Source: Ilex aquifolium (taxonomy: Eukaryota > Streptophyta > Magnoliopsida > Aquifoliales > Aquifoliaceae). Taken from it: a stretch of 64,000 nt of DNA. The translations under genes were made by a program, and so were the position numbers. The notes below the pieces were generated by a model. That model had not been told where the DNA came from. It did no database searches and saw only the letters and a program-made list of their open reading frames with translations. This document shows positions 11,448 through 23,433 of the stretch, piece after piece; the first letter of the stretch is position 1, and each line of letters starts with the position of its first letter. The stretch covers positions 8,354,960 to 8,418,959 of the forward strand of contig OX637409.1 of NCBI GenBank assembly GCA_951799425.1, written 5' to 3'.

Positions 11448-11730
11448 TTATAGCATCGTATAGAAAGGACTGTTTTTTGTCTTTTACTTTTTTCTTTTTT
11501 TTTTCCTTTCTGTTTTGAAGATAGGGGAAGGAGTGTGGTGATGCATATTTTGTATGAATGTGTTGTATTCCGCTCCCATTCTCATCGGTCTAATGGAGTG
11601 TGTTGACTGTTGATGCATATATTGGGATTGACCTTAATAGAAGATTGATGATGCTTTGGAAGTTTTTTTTATTAGAATCAAGAAACCTAATTTTCTTAGA
11701 CAAGATGGGTATTTGGATTGAGATTAATGT

Positions 11731-12893
11731 TCCGTTTGGTAGGAAGAATGGAAAGTAGGAAAGATGAAAAGTAGAAGAGATACATTTTCTATCTTTCAAG
11801 GAAAAGTAGAAATGATACACTTATCTTCTTTTGTGTTTAGTTTGATGGATGAAAAATAAAAATGACTAAATTGTTTTTTTTTTTTTTTTGGTGCTGACTA
11901 AGATTAGAGGTGACACTCGAGTTGTGTTGTGTCAAATTCGTGTTGAGTCATTACGAATTTGTGTCGAACATTAGTCAAACCTAACTCAACTCATTTAACT
12001 AATTGTGTCGTGTCGAGTTGAGATTTGACCTATTTATTTTCTTATCGTGTTCGTATTCGTATTCGTATTCGTGTTGACCCACATAAACTTTGAATAAAAA
12101 ATATAACGCTAATATTCTATTTTCACTTAATTGAATCCATGTTAATATTTTTTCAACAAACTAAAAATTAACTTAAATTAATATAATAATAATAAGTAAA
12201 AAAATATATTTTTTTTATAATAATTATGTCAGTGCTTAATAAATAGTTATAAATAATTAACATTTTATGTATATAATACTAGTTAAACATGTTAGTTTCG
12301 TGTTACTATACAAACGAGAAAATAGAGAAAATATTTATTTTTAAATAAACAGGTTGATGGTGTCAATTTTGAGTTTGATTGGTTGAACTGAATATGAGCA
12401 TTTTATGTTTCTTGTTCGCGTGTCAGGTCATTTTCAAGTTCGTGTCGAATTATAATCAAGTTCGTGTCATAAAATTCGTGTCGAGTTCGAATCTTGTCAT
12501 CGTGTTGAGTCGAAAATTTTCACTCCTAATTAAGGTGGAAAAAATAATTGTTTTAATTTAAAAATTTTATTTTTATTTTTTATTTTAAAATTTATTTTTA
12601 AAATTTAAAAAAAAATATATATATAAATACATATTTTATCATTATATTTTTATATAAATTTAATGTATACATAATATATGTATATATTAAAAGATATATA
12701 GACAAATAAGATACATCACAACACAAATAATTAACTTTTCATCCACTTTCCTTTTGATTTTGGAGGGATTGATTTTGGTGAGTTAGAAGGAAAGTTAATT
12801 CATCCACTTTTTCATCATTCCTTATCAAACATGATGTTTTGTTTATCCCTCAAACTTTCCATCCTTCTAACTTTCTATCATACCAAACGGAGC
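11731..12893. mobile_element. TIR element with CCGTTTGGTA ends, host of a nested hAT-like insertion
   Basis: The left end TTCCGTTTGGTAGGAAGAATGG and right end (reversed) CTCCGTTTGGTATGATAG are inverted, followed by A/G-rich GGAAAGT repeats. The same family appears at about 41609-42112. The interior is AT-rich without a transposase, and a second element sits at 11905-12528. Superfamily not determined; no clear target duplication. Confidence 0.6.
11905..12528. mobile_element. hAT-like non-autonomous element (TAGRGGTG ends), nested
   Basis: It starts TAGAGGTGACACTCGAG and ends CACTCCTA (reversed TAGGAGTG), with the subterminal GTGTCGAGT/AACTCGACACG motif repeated in both orientations. Flanking 8-mers ACTAAGAT (11897-11904) and ATTAAGGT (12529-12536) agree at 6 of 8 positions, fitting a decayed hAT duplication. 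An ATTCGT triplet-like repeat occurs near 12055. The same TAGGGGTG family starts the larger hAT element at 47158. Confidence 0.65.
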
Positions 12894-13657
12894 ATATATA
12901 AGTGCTGGATAGATTGACTTATTCGTCCTCTTTTTTTTTTCCTTTCTACAAACTTTGTAATCATTGATAATTAATCTTGATATTGATGTTCGCGTATGTA
13001 AGATGCCATTTAATTTTTCCATGTTTTGAGGAACTTCTGTACTAAATGTTATGAAATATTCATGTTTACACTTTCTTATCATGGACGCCGCTTCGAGCCC
13101 AACCATACAAATTTGTATGCTCTATTTTTTGTGTTTTTTTTTGCCACTTAACATTTATATATCTAGGTATATCTACAAATAAATATCTGCATACAAGAGT
13201 GAAATTCTCTTATATATGTATAAATATAAGGTGAGTGGTACTTACCTTGATCCGGTGAGCTAAAAAAGGCTGTATTTATGTCTTGGGCTGTTTGGTAGCA
13301 AGAACACCCTCATCAGAACCAAGTACGAACTTGTTACCTGCCTGACCAAAAAGGACCACAGTTGGCGTACCCATTAAGGAGGTCTTGAACACGGTCCCAT
13401 ATTTGAATACTCTCATTTATCCATTCAGCACCTTTGTCTTTCTTCATTGCTCTAAGAAAGCTAAAGGTCTCCCCTATCAGAGGAAAACCCAAAGACCCTC
13501 TTGGGAGATTTTTGGTTTTGTAACCTCTTGTAAATAACTTCGAAAGAAAAAAAGTTGAAACCAAAGTAATCGCAAGTAAAAAGAGGAAATACATCTTCTC
13601 TATGAAACCTGTGATTTCCAGTGCTGTTTTAGTGCCCAGCAATGCTTCAATGTCCAA

Positions 13658-14619
13658 CTAAAACAGATCTCAGCATATATAGAAACTCACATGTACAGAA
13701 GGAATCTTTGATTATGTATTTCTTCTTTTTCAATGTCTTAATGTGTTTTGGTAATTGGGCCTAAGCATGGGAACATCATATGTTTAACGTTAACCGAGGA
13801 AAGGTATCACTCTACAAAGATACCTATTTGAATACTTCAATTGGCACTTAGAATAATCAACACAAGTACATTGATGACTCACATCCTAACCACCACCGGC
13901 CAACCATTAGATATATGGTAATATTTTAAAAAAAAAAGACATTGAAAAGGATGGAATATAAAATTAAACGGGAACAATAAAAAAAAATATATGAGTAATG
14001 TTATGTTATGTATACCAAATGGATGTCGGTTGTTGAATGTCAGTAGGCCCCACTAATCTGACGAATCACATCCCTTTGCTGCAAAATTTAGGTACACATA
14101 ATATCAATGATAGGAATGGATACTACTCTTGGCAGTGTACTGAATTTTTATTATCCATGGTTGCAAGGGAAAAGCACATGACACATGTTACTGGCAAGAG
14201 TTTCTGATAGAGACTCGGTGACTAAGAAGATAGTCTATTGTTTTGACCAAAAGAAAATGACGTATGTTAAAACTTATTTTTTTGTTATCATTTTTTTAGT
14301 GTTTTATTGTTTTGGCTAATAATGGTGACAAATAAATCAAACTGCAATTCATGATTTTTTCACCCAAAAAACAAAAAGAAACTGACATTCATGATTAGAA
14401 TGGTTTCCCGATAAGATATAGTTGCCAAAAAAATTATTTATATTTTTCCGTATGAAATTACCATCCAAGAAATTATATTGGAGTAACCTCATATGAAACT
14501 GCCATCAAATACTTGAATAGCAAAGGTAAATGTAATAGGAAAAAGAATGAGAGAGTTGATTGATCATTACTAGTTAGATTTGTACACTACTTGATCAAAA
14601 GATTCCGAGTTCATAAGCA
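13658..14619. other. P450 upstream region, no gene seen
   Basis: AT-rich sequence upstream of the P450 relic. TATA-like strings occur, for example TATATATGC at about 13673, but too close to the start codon to call as a promoter. Nothing coding is supported. Confidence 0.5.
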
Positions 14620-14654
14620 CCCAAAAGCCAAAAGCCAAAAGCCAAAAGCCAAAA
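14619..14654. repeat. CCAAAAG short tandem repeat
   Basis: AAAAGCC-type units repeat four times without interruption. Confidence 0.8.
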
Positions 14655-14771
14655 TGTTCTTCTGCGGCTGCAATGTCCACCATTGCTGGGCCAATTTTTT
14701 ATTGGAAAAATTGGTTGTGAGTACACTTTTTAGATCTTATTTGGATATAAATTTACAAGCTTAACTTGTAA

Positions 14772-15101
14772 GAGCATCACTAATCATGACTCAAATTTTT
14801 ACTCAAATTTAAGTTAGTATTTGAATAAAAAACTTGATTTGATATAAAAGGCTCCAATGAAAAAACTAAAATTTAAAGAAAGAGAAACTTAAATGAGGGC
14901 AAACCCAAAATTAAATGAGAGTAAAGATGACTATTAGATTTCTAAAAGAGGGTGAAATCTCACCATTAAAGATTTGGGTAAGTATTTGAGTCTCCTTTAA
15001 TTTGGTATAAGTTTGAGTAAGGGTTGGAGCAAGTTTTTTAGATTTTTTTACTCAAATTTAAATTTGAGTCTAAATTTGAGTCAGGGTTGGAGATGTCCTA
15101 A
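14772..15101. mobile_element. MITE of the ACTCAAATTT family
   Basis: The left end AGAGCATCACTAATCATGAC and the right end (reversed) AGGACATCTCCAACCCTGAC are inverted, both followed by TCAAATTT. The body mirrors itself through TTAAATGAG/CTCATTTAA-like segments. It shares its ends with 5617-6545. Boundaries are good to a few bases. Confidence 0.65.
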
Positions 15102-15544
15102 GTAAGTAAGTCCTTTAAATTTTAAATAGTAAAATATTTATAAATAAGTACATATTTTAGTTTTTATTTTTTGAATATTATCTAATTATCCCTACCTTGA
15201 TTTATGCATAACTGATTAGCAGTTTTTTTTTTTTTTTAAATATAGAAATATTTGAAAAGATTCTTTACATTGTTATTATGATATATTCAACTGTTTGAAT
15301 TTTTAAAAACTGAGCTAAATTCATTTGGCATTATCTTTTTGAACCGAAATTTTATCTTTTTCATCATTTCAGTTTTCTTCGAAAAAGATTTTGAATTTTT
15401 TTGTCTGCAGCAATTTATTTTTTTGGGTGATTTTGTGTTTCAGTTATCCCGAAATTTTATCTTTTTCACCATTTCAGTTTTATTCGAAAAGGGTTTTGGA
15501 GATTTTCGTCTGCAACAATTTATTATTTTTGGTGGTTTTGTGTT
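15102..15544. other. AT-rich interval with a duplicated 100-base segment
   Basis: The stretch GAAATTTTATCTTTTTCA..ATTTCAGTTTT occurs twice, at about 15345 and 15451, a roughly 105-bp direct repeat. The plus-strand frames here (FIFF.ISVFFEK repeats) reflect this duplication and T-richness and are not called as genes. Confidence 0.5.
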
Positions 15545-16310
15545 CCAATCGGTCGAATGGGCTCCCTGAAATCTTTGTGTGATGGCATGCACGTACATCT
15601 CGTTGATTTGGTCTACTATATCCTCATTGTCAGCTTTAAGTTGTGTCACAATTTGTCTTAGTTAATGAACCTCAGTCTTGAATCTGTCTTTTCCTCCATC
15701 GTATGAGCAACCAACACCTCCAGCTCATGTATTCGTGTGTCATTATCGATCAACTTCATCATGAAATTTGTGACCTGTGTGTCCAAGTATGAATCAACTG
15801 AAGGGTTTTCTTGTCGCAATCCTGGAGCATTGTTCGTGCTGGTTATCCAATCATAACCCTTGCTGCTAATGTTTATTATAACTGCTCTGAGCACTTAATT
15901 ATCTTTCGAAAGCTCCATAATTTTTGCATTACTATTTTCATCTTTTTGCTTCAGCTCAGCGACAAGTCTCATTGTTTCATCTCTTTCTACGGTTATCTCC
16001 TAATTTTCTTGTTCATGTCGATCAAATTGTGTTCTTGACTGTCTTTGTGTTGATTCATTAACAGTCACATGACTCACATCTAACAAAGCATTCAGAGGCT
16101 GCATTTGATCCTTCTCAAGTCCAACTTTATCTCCTTCGTCATCAGTATCGCATGGCGTATTGTTACCATCCCATTATCATTTTTGTTGGCATTGAACATG
16201 ATCTTGTGTATCAAACTCATCATCTTTATGTTCATCCGGGTAGCTTGATGTTTTTGATTCAACATTGTCATTCATCACAACCACATCTGTTTGATTTTCC
16301 GATCCTCTCT
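15545..16310 (-). pseudogene. Decayed coding remnant, charged and coiled-coil-like, unknown family
   Basis: On the minus strand several adjacent frames read as sensible protein across stops: 15894-15658 contains VTNFMMKLIDNDTRIHELEV and 15649-15440 contains QLKADNEDIVDQINEMY. Further upstream are acidic stretches with DEHKDDEFDTQD near 16225. The heptad-like Leu/Ile spacing suggests a coiled coil. I do not recognise the protein; similar regions occur in plant transposon accessory ORFs. In-frame stops show it is not functional as read. Confidence 0.4.
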
Positions 16311-17329
16311 TGCTTCTTTGTGGTATGATAAACAACTTTTTTTAGTCTTTTTCAATTTTTTTTTAATAACTTGAAAAACAGAAATAAATAACTAAAAAGA
16401 AAGAAAGAAATGGTGACAAAACAATGTGATAACATACTGTACCATTAAAAAAAATAACAATTTTATGTAGAAGAATTGCATAGAGTATTTGGATAATTAC
16501 TACAAAACTTACATCCTTACACTTCAGTTTTTTCAGCTTTCTTTGTTTTATTATTCTATTCAGTGTTGGCAAACTTCATTTCAGAAATCAAGGTGATGCA
16601 CTTGGATTGTCGGAGAAAATTATGGATGTGTGTTCACAAAGCCAAAATAGCAATAAAAAAAAAACCATATTTCCAATAAAATAGGATAAATTACACTAAC
16701 ACCCCCTGTAGATTGGTCTAATTACAAAGACACTCCCTCAGTTTTCTGAAATTACACTGACACCATAATAAATTGACACAAAATTACCAATTTTCAGTAA
16801 TTTCTCAAAACTATTATTGTCTTGTGACTAGAAAGATTGCACTCACTATTTCAATCAAAAAAAATGAATTTTGCAAATCAACTAAATTATCTATTACAAT
16901 AATGTGACAACAAAAGATCCCGAAGAATTATCGACTTGTACACAGTGATATTCGCAGATTTGTATTATAGGAACTCAATAATGTGACAGTATAAATTTAT
17001 ATTAATAACGTGATAACAGAGAGTGAATTATAACATAGAGTGAATTAATAATGTGACAACAAAGAGTAAATTCATTATAATACGCAATTCAAAATAACAA
17101 TTTTCTCAAAATTAAACAACTCTTCCACAACTAGGTTCTCAGATTTGCAAGAGTTGGATAAATATTGTGAAATTATACAACTCAATAATATATTCTTATA
17201 TTGTGACATAAAAGAGTGAATATTATTTATCCTAATTTGCTATTCAAATTTGGACACCATGAAATTAACATCATCAACAAGCCATAATAAAAACTAGGGT
17301 TTTTGTATCAGTCGCATAAGGAGTTTTAT

Positions 17330-17335
<6 letters not shown>
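16311..17335. other. Decayed repeat-rich interval
   Basis: At 16683-16770 the sequence GATAAATTACACTAACACCCCC belongs to the same family as the MITE at 7177. The rest is AT-rich with no supportable gene. Confidence 0.5.
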
Positions 17336-17364
<29 letters not shown>

Positions 17365-17375
17365 TTATTTATTTT
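17336..17375. repeat. TA microsatellite
   Basis: An (AT)n run of about 28 bases followed by TTTA tetramers. Confidence 0.9.
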
Positions 17376-18324
17376 TTGAGTATTAGAGAATAAAATAGAA
17401 TTTAATGGGGGTGAAGGAAGTATACCGGCTGTGGAAGCTTCAAACCAGTATTTCGGCGATGGATGCTCTGTTCTTTATTTTTCTCTACCACGATGAAGTT
17501 GTTTTTTTTATTTTTAATTATACTAGTTGATACACACGTGCATTGCACATGAATTATTTTGAGCATCACATATCGATAGAACACTTCATTCTTATTACCA
17601 CCCATGTTAATTGCATTAGCCATTGATCAGTGGGGGTTAACTGGTTAAGTTTATGCAAAATTGAATATGACAACACAATTAACAAGAAATGCATCCATTC
17701 CGCTAAAGTTGTGCACCATCCTTTTTGTTATTATTTATATAAATTTACCTTTTTATAATGTTATTTTGCTTAAAGTATTTATTATCATGATCAAGATTTC
17801 ATTTATGCATATTGGTTCATTTTCAAATTCAGAAGTAAGGAACATTTGGTGTTTCTATTTATTATTATTACTTGATACTTGTGTTTTTGTGAGAGCTAAT
17901 GGTATTGTGAAAATTAACGGCTTATCTCAATTAGCATATGTTATCTCAATTGACAAAGATTTGCATATATTGTTTGATTGTTTCTAATAAAAAAGAGCCA
18001 TTTACTTCATCTCGAAGTACATCAATTCAAAGTTTCATTGCTTCTAGTATCCATAAATTTTCTAAATAACGAAATAGGACTTTAAACTATCACACACAAA
18101 TACACATGCGAAAATATGTGAGTGAATTTTAAATACTGGAAGAAGAACAGGAAAATCATTGGTACATATCTCGATTATTTCAATGTAGTCTAATTATTAA
18201 GATGATTTATCTGCCTGAGATTCTCAAGATATGAATCTCGACTTAATTTATCTTCTTTGAATACCGAAACTTGTTGTTGATAGTGATATGAAAAAATGAA
18301 AGAAATAAAGCAATAGGACTTACA
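17376..18324. other. Intergenic, no gene seen
   Basis: Frames at 17402-17623 (minus) and 17661-17987 (plus) are AT-rich chance frames with no recognisable motif. Nothing else is supported. Confidence 0.4.
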
Positions 18325-18399
18325 TTGGTAGTTGAAGGCCCAAAACAATCAAACGATTATCAGTTATTAACATGTCGATTTCCTAAGTATAAACCAAAG

Positions 18400-18672
18400 C
18401 AATTCAATATTGATCTTAAGCTTAACCCAATATTCTTATTAGAAGATACAATTTCATCATTCTTGTACTCTAATAGCTCCTCAACAGCAAGTGGCACCGC
18501 CTTATGCTGTAGCTTATAAAAACAACGCATGAATTTGATCCAATAATGTCTTTACTATTTGTTGCACTTACAATCATTCTAGGATAAAAATAGGCACTAG
18601 AAAGTGCCAAAAATGTTGTGTAATATTGCCCCGAGAGCTTCTCAAGTATGTTCAACAGCAATGCAGATTCGT
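18400..18672 (-). other. Possible two exons of an unrecognised gene or relic
   Basis: On the minus strand an acceptor (TTATTGTCAG) near 18675 is followed by a 35-codon frame (INESALLLNILEKLSGQYY...) that ends at a strong donor ATT/GTAAGT near 18568. A second acceptor (TAAGCTACAG) near 18512 opens HKAVPLAVEELLEYKNDEI. Both peptides look like helical, leucine-rich protein and the splice signals are good. I cannot name the family, and no flanking exons are convincing, so this could be a relic. Confidence 0.3.
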
Positions 18673-18719
18673 TTATTCTGACAATAAACATCTACAACAG
18701 CTAACATTGCAATCAGGAT

Positions 18720-19455
18720 TTAAAAAAAAAACCCAAAACAAAACACCAAGTACATATAATGAGTGAAAGAGCAATGTAATGAATCCACCCCACAGACATT
18801 CATACGAAGAAAGTAGAGCATGGACTAAAAAGAAATGAGAAGTCAGGGAAGAGCGCGAGCCGCGTGGGAGATGAATGGGTTTGATCTTAGTATTCTAGGG
18901 AAGATTAGTGATTTAATTACTAACTGACAACATTATCATATCATACTTTTTTCTATAATTCATTTAGAACATAGCCAAAGGTCAAAGGGTGTGCCTATAA
19001 GCAAGTTGCTTAAAGGTGCAATTTGATGATCATAAAACAGTATTGTGAGCTTCTTTTCTTTGCTCGCATGATCCACAAACCAAATTACCAGAGGCAACAC
19101 TTCCTTTATAACCATAAAACACATAGAGATGGAAAAAGGCTGGTTTGAAAGGCGGGAAGGGAAAAAACCCGTCATCATTCATAAACACACACATAGTAAT
19201 GCATACCTTAAAGGAAAATTCTGGATAAAGGAATATGGTACGAGCACCTTTACGGTAAGACACTATTCCGTTAGTACATTGTAAGCAGGTCATGCTTTTG
19301 AAAACAAAAGCAATATTGGAGAGCAAGTATAGTACTTCTAGCAAGCCAAACAATCCCAAGAAAGAGAAAAAGAATACACAATCTCAAAAAGAGAAAAAAA
19401 AAAAAAAAAAAACTTCAAGAAGAACACCATCTTTAAAACAATGGTAACTTGTTTA
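18720..19455. other. Intergenic, no gene seen
   Basis: Minus-strand frames at 18960-19359 show a possible peptide (SYRKGARTIFLYPEFSFK then GTATGC) but no family match or exon chain that I can support. An A-run lies at 19393-19411. Confidence 0.35.
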
Positions 19456-19457
19456 TC

Positions 19458-19484
19458 TCCCCCCCCCCCCCCCCCCCCCCCCCA
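19458..19484. repeat. Poly-C tract of about 26 bases
   Basis: An uninterrupted C run followed by (CA)n. Such long C tracts are rare in plant DNA, and the length may be affected by sequencing or assembly. Confidence 0.85.
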
Positions 19485-21863
19485 AACACACACACACCAA
19501 AAAAAACATCAATATCAGTGATAATGATAGAAGTTACAATTACGAAACCTTCTATTCTTTTGTTGGCGGTCTATTTCACAATAAATGTTCGACTTAGAGG
19601 TCTACAAGTAGTATGGTATACAATGAATTTAAAATACCTCAAACCTTTTTTTCCCAGTGTTGCATTTATATCGGCTAATGGTTGAGCACATCTCTTGCTT
19701 CTCCAAGTAGTGGACATAAAAAGGCTCGTTTATTGATAGAGGATCAAATTCATCTCACTTATTTTGGGAACCGAAGGACTTGGAAAAACATATTTTTCTT
19801 TTTGGTTTAGATTATCTAGTCTAGAATTTTGGTCATCTCTGTGTTTATGAGAGTGAGTGCGAGAAATCTATGAGCTGCTAGATGTTCCTTATGCTTCATG
19901 AGAAAAAGCTAATACCTTGTCAATTATATTATATACTACATCATAGATATTGATGTCCTAATCCTCGATGGCGCGATCTTTCTACAATAGTCCTCACAAA
20001 AGCAAATCTTTGTTCCAGCATATCAACTCAAACTGAATTTATCAAACATATCAATGAATAACAAATTGAACTGAATCAAATATATTAAATTTATTACAGA
20101 ATACCAAATTTCTCTCGAAATATGGAAACTTAGACTAAAATGGCCATGGTCAAGTCTGCATCAAAGAATTTTAAGCTTTACTGATAGACATTATTTATTT
20201 GTTTCCTGGATGCAAAAAAAAAATCATTGGAAAACAAAACAGAGAAAAGCCTCAATATTTCTACCTACAAGGCAGCTGAGATGGTAAGTGTACATTTTAG
20301 AGCTTGTGAACTGGATTCTCCTTCCTAAACCGCAGCTACATTGTGGCTTTAATTAACTAATGTCGGAGAAGTAGGCTTGTTTAGCGAATTCGAGTCCAAA
20401 GATTAAAAATCATAATTGTGAAGCTTCTTCGCTATCTTATCTAACAATGACTCTCATTAAAGATTAAAGGGAGAGAAATTCCAATAAATTATTTAAATAT
20501 ATGGAACAAGCTAAATAAAAAGCAACCACACACAATTAGAAGGTCACAATTTATACCGAAATAGCAACAGCAACAACAAAAATAAAAATTGAAGCTTTTT
20601 TTTTTTTCTTAAAAAAATCATATAAAGCCAAATACATAACCATTTTTACCGCAATTCAACTTAATACTTGAACAACATCAATATTGCAGATGTTAGCAGG
20701 ATATATATCAATATGTATGTATGTGTAGAAAACCAGAGTTGAATGTAAATATATATTGTAGATCATGAAGGATACAAATTTATTGAGATATATCCCCACC
20801 ATGGCCATTTGCAGTACAGCATGTGGAAAAAAAAAACCAGAAGAAAAAATTGCTACAAAGATGAATAAGTAGCAGAATCATAATAGGTCTTTCAAAGCAC
20901 GATGCATTTAGTGGTTTTCATTTGAAATAGCAAAGATGCTTGCTTACAGGAGAAGGGGATCTGGGGCATGTCCATTCAAATAATTTGTTTGCACTACAAA
21001 ACAATTTCCATAATGCACATGGGAATTACTTTTCTTGTTTCTCAGTACCCCTTTATTTCATGCCATTAATGCTGATGCTTAACTATTCAGAGACAAGAAA
21101 ACAAATCAGAAGTTGCAAATCTCACCTCAAAATCGACTAATCTTTTAGAGAGCACCTCGATCAGAAAAGGGGCAAACTGCATCATTAGTGAGGATCTTAC
21201 TGACATATTTGTTGCCTCTTAAGTTTATTAATGGAACTTCAAACATACATAATACACCAATTCTCCCACCATTCAAACATACATACATAATTGTGTTTAG
21301 GGGTGGTATTATCATTTTGCCTCAAAGTGGACTTATATTCAAAATGTTTTATTAATTAAACTTTTTTTCAATTGAGTCCTATATAGAAGACCGGCTTCCA
21401 TTTTTCCCTTTTTTTATTTCGGCAAATGCCATCAAATTGGGCCAAATGTTTTGGCCCAATACGTATTTTGAGTCCTATAAACTTATTAATCCCGCTGCAC
21501 ATTTCTAAGTCCAAGCTCTCAATTCGGGCTTCTAGGAGTGGGCTTAGATTTTATAATAAGGTTAGTATGCATAGTTAGCAAGAAACCAATCTGTTCCTCC
21601 TATCCATCTCTTTGGCTGTGTCTCTGTTTTGATTATTGTGCTCAGTTATTTCTTATGGTTGGCTATAAATGGAAACAGTTACTGTTATCTCAAAATTACA
21701 CTAGCAGCTAAACATTTTCTATATATTTAAATTCTCCAGCTGGTTTTGTACATTTGGATGTTATCGAGGCTTTTTTTTTTTTTTTTTCATTCTTCTGTTT
21801 AGTGCCAAAGACGTGTTTTTCTTAAAATCCTAACTACACACATGCTTTTCCGATTTCACGCAG
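19485..21863. other. Intergenic, no gene seen
   Basis: AT-rich, with poly-A/T tracts and small repeats (ATGTATGT near 20712). No coding frame is supported. The last part (about 21500-21863) is probably intron or flank of the bZIP relic because it ends in TTTCACGCAG. Confidence 0.45.
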
Positions 21864-22108
21864 CTTTGAATCAAACACTAAAGGAGGAAGTCGAAAGGCT
21901 CTCAAGATTGCCACTGGGGAAAATATGACCCCTTCCGAGTTGTTGAACGCTGGATTGCACCGCATTCTGCACAGCCCATCAAGCTCACAATCAGCCTGTC
22001 TTCAACTTCCTCAATCACCAGTATCTGCCGGCCATCAGAACATGTTTCCGCGATTCCAGAATCCCCATCTGAATCCAGCAAGTCCCCGGCCTCTATCTAA
22101 ACTTTTAA

Positions 22109-23300
22109 GGGGAAATTGGAAGGAGGTACACCAAATTAGACTTAATTGTAAAAAAGTACACAGAAAAAAATGTTGGGTAATTAAGTCCTTAATTTTGATA
22201 CTTATTTGTATCTAAGTACATTATTTGAATTTTACTGATTTTTTTGTGACATTTTTGTCCTCCATTGATCCATGTGTATTTTTTTTGGAAAGTGGTGTAT
22301 TAAACATCTCCTAGTTTTATGGGAGAACTTTAATATTTTATATTTGTATGTCCTCCCTTAATTCATTCGTATTTTTTTTGAAAAGTGGTTTTGTTTTCAA
22401 ATTATATTAATATCCGAACAGTATAACAATAATAGTGTAATAAGCCATTTACACAAAATATTGTACTATTACATTTTGTCAAACATATATTTTCATATAA
22501 TTTCATTCAAAACAGTTCATCTCCGTTTTGAATTTGTTACCACATGCACAAAACTACTGAATACTGTTTTTGTTACAGTGTATTGTTACACTGTCTTTTG
22601 TTACAGTGTATTTGTTACACTATTATGGAGTTCGGATATTAACAAATTTTGAAATTCAAACAAGTGATATATTCTAAAATAAATGAAATATTAAAATTCT
22701 CCTATAAAACTAGTAGTAGTAAATATTTAATGCATAAATATAATTTGAAAATAAAACCACTTTCCAAAAAAAAAAAAAAACGCATGAATCAATGTGTATT
22801 AAAGATAAGATATTTTGAATTAAAATACCCTAAATTTCAGCGCTTAATAAATGCTTTGTTAAAGTTTTTAGGAAAGAAAATTTTACAAAATACTTCCTCC
22901 ATTCCTAAATATCTGTCGTTTAAGGTTTTTGCACAGGGATTAAGGAAGCTATTAAATAGCTCTAATATGAGTAAAAAATAATTGCACAAGACTAAAATAC
23001 CCTTATTCAATATGTCTTGGGAAGAAAAGGAATATGAAAGACACTTACCCTACACCTAATCTAATGCATTGAAGAGTTAAGGGTAAATTTGGAAGAAAAA
23101 ATATTAATTGTGCTTTGGTTTCATTAAACGACAGATATTATGGAACAAAAAAAATTGGGTAAAACGACAGATATTTAGGAACGGAGGGAGTAGACATTTA
23201 CGTCTTTGTATCTCAGTTGTGTACTTTTTTTCAAAACATTTTGTTCTATATATTTTTTTACAATTAAATTTAATTAGGTGTACCGATTTCCAAAGAACCC
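22109..23300. mobile_element. Non-autonomous Mutator-like element with perfect 9-bp TSD
   Basis: AACTTTTAA lies on both sides (22100-22108 and 23301-23309). The left end GGGGAAATTGGAAGGAGGTACACC and the right end (reversed) GGGTTCTTTGGAAATCGGTACACC are inverted and continue through AATTGTAAAAAA. The 9-bp duplication indicates Mutator. It has no transposase and carries the Stowaway MITE at 22893-23190. Confidence 0.8.
22893..23190. mobile_element. Stowaway (Tc1/mariner) MITE
   Basis: The ends CTTCCTCCATTCCTAAATATC and (reversed) CTCCCTCCGTTCCTAAATATC, each continuing TGTCGTTT, are the canonical Stowaway terminal repeat. TA flanks both sides (22891-22892 and 23191-23192). Nested within the MULE. 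Confidence 0.9.
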
Positions 23301-23433
23301 AACTTTTAAACAACCGTCTTGGCTGATATATGATTTATGTAGCATAGGATATCTTGGCAAGTCCGAAGGTCTTGCAATATCACCATCGGCCTTATCTGCC
23401 TCTGTCAATGGAAGTAGTAGCATCACATATTAA

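Larger units (their letters stand above)
9129..13657 (-). pseudogene. Cytochrome P450 (CYP85 clan, CYP716/CYP728-like), four exons, frameshifted
   Basis: Four exons on the minus strand have consensus splice sites: 13657-13246, 10907-10338, 9847-9657 and 9437-9129. Exon 1 begins with a hydrophobic anchor (about residues 20-42) and the proline hinge NLPRGSLGFPLIGETFSFLR. Exon 2 carries the I-helix ASHDTT, exon 3 the K-helix E-L-M-R, and exon 4 FDPSRF and the heme loop FGGGLHMCIG with its Cys ligand. Such enzymes are ER-anchored heme monooxygenases that usually act on triterpenes or other isoprenoids. It is broken: a missing base near 13402 in exon 1, a small deletion with a stop near 13265-13285 just before LTGSR, and a frameshift near 10805 in exon 2. 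Exons 3 and 4 are open. Intron 1 (2.3 kb) is filled with transposons. The motifs make the family sure; the subfamily is a guess from general resemblance. Confidence 0.9.
21864..23433 (+). pseudogene. bZIP transcription factor 3' fragment, split by a MULE
   Basis: After a splice-acceptor-like TTTCACGCAG, the frame ALNQTLKEEVERL matches the C-terminal half of a plant group I bZIP leucine zipper (VIP1/bZIP52 type), with Leu at heptad spacing. A one-base shift then leads to IATGENMTPSELLNAGLHRI, the typical segment after the zipper, and on to QNMFPRF. At 22108 the reading is interrupted by a 1.2-kb transposon; beyond it LGKSEGLAISPSALSASVNG resembles the VKSEGPSIS tail and ends at TAA 23431-23433. 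No basic DNA-binding region is present nearby, so it is a truncated, frameshifted copy. The retained intron boundary argues for a segmental rather than retroposed origin. Confidence 0.65.

Noticed and set aside
15339-15582. Phe-rich frames on the plus strand
   Set aside because: They come from a T-rich roughly 105-bp direct repeat and show no protein features beyond Phe/Ile bias.
22461-22981. Plus-strand frames of 63 and 110 codons
   Set aside because: They lie inside the non-autonomous MULE and partly in the Stowaway MITE; Lys/Ser-rich chance frames without domains.
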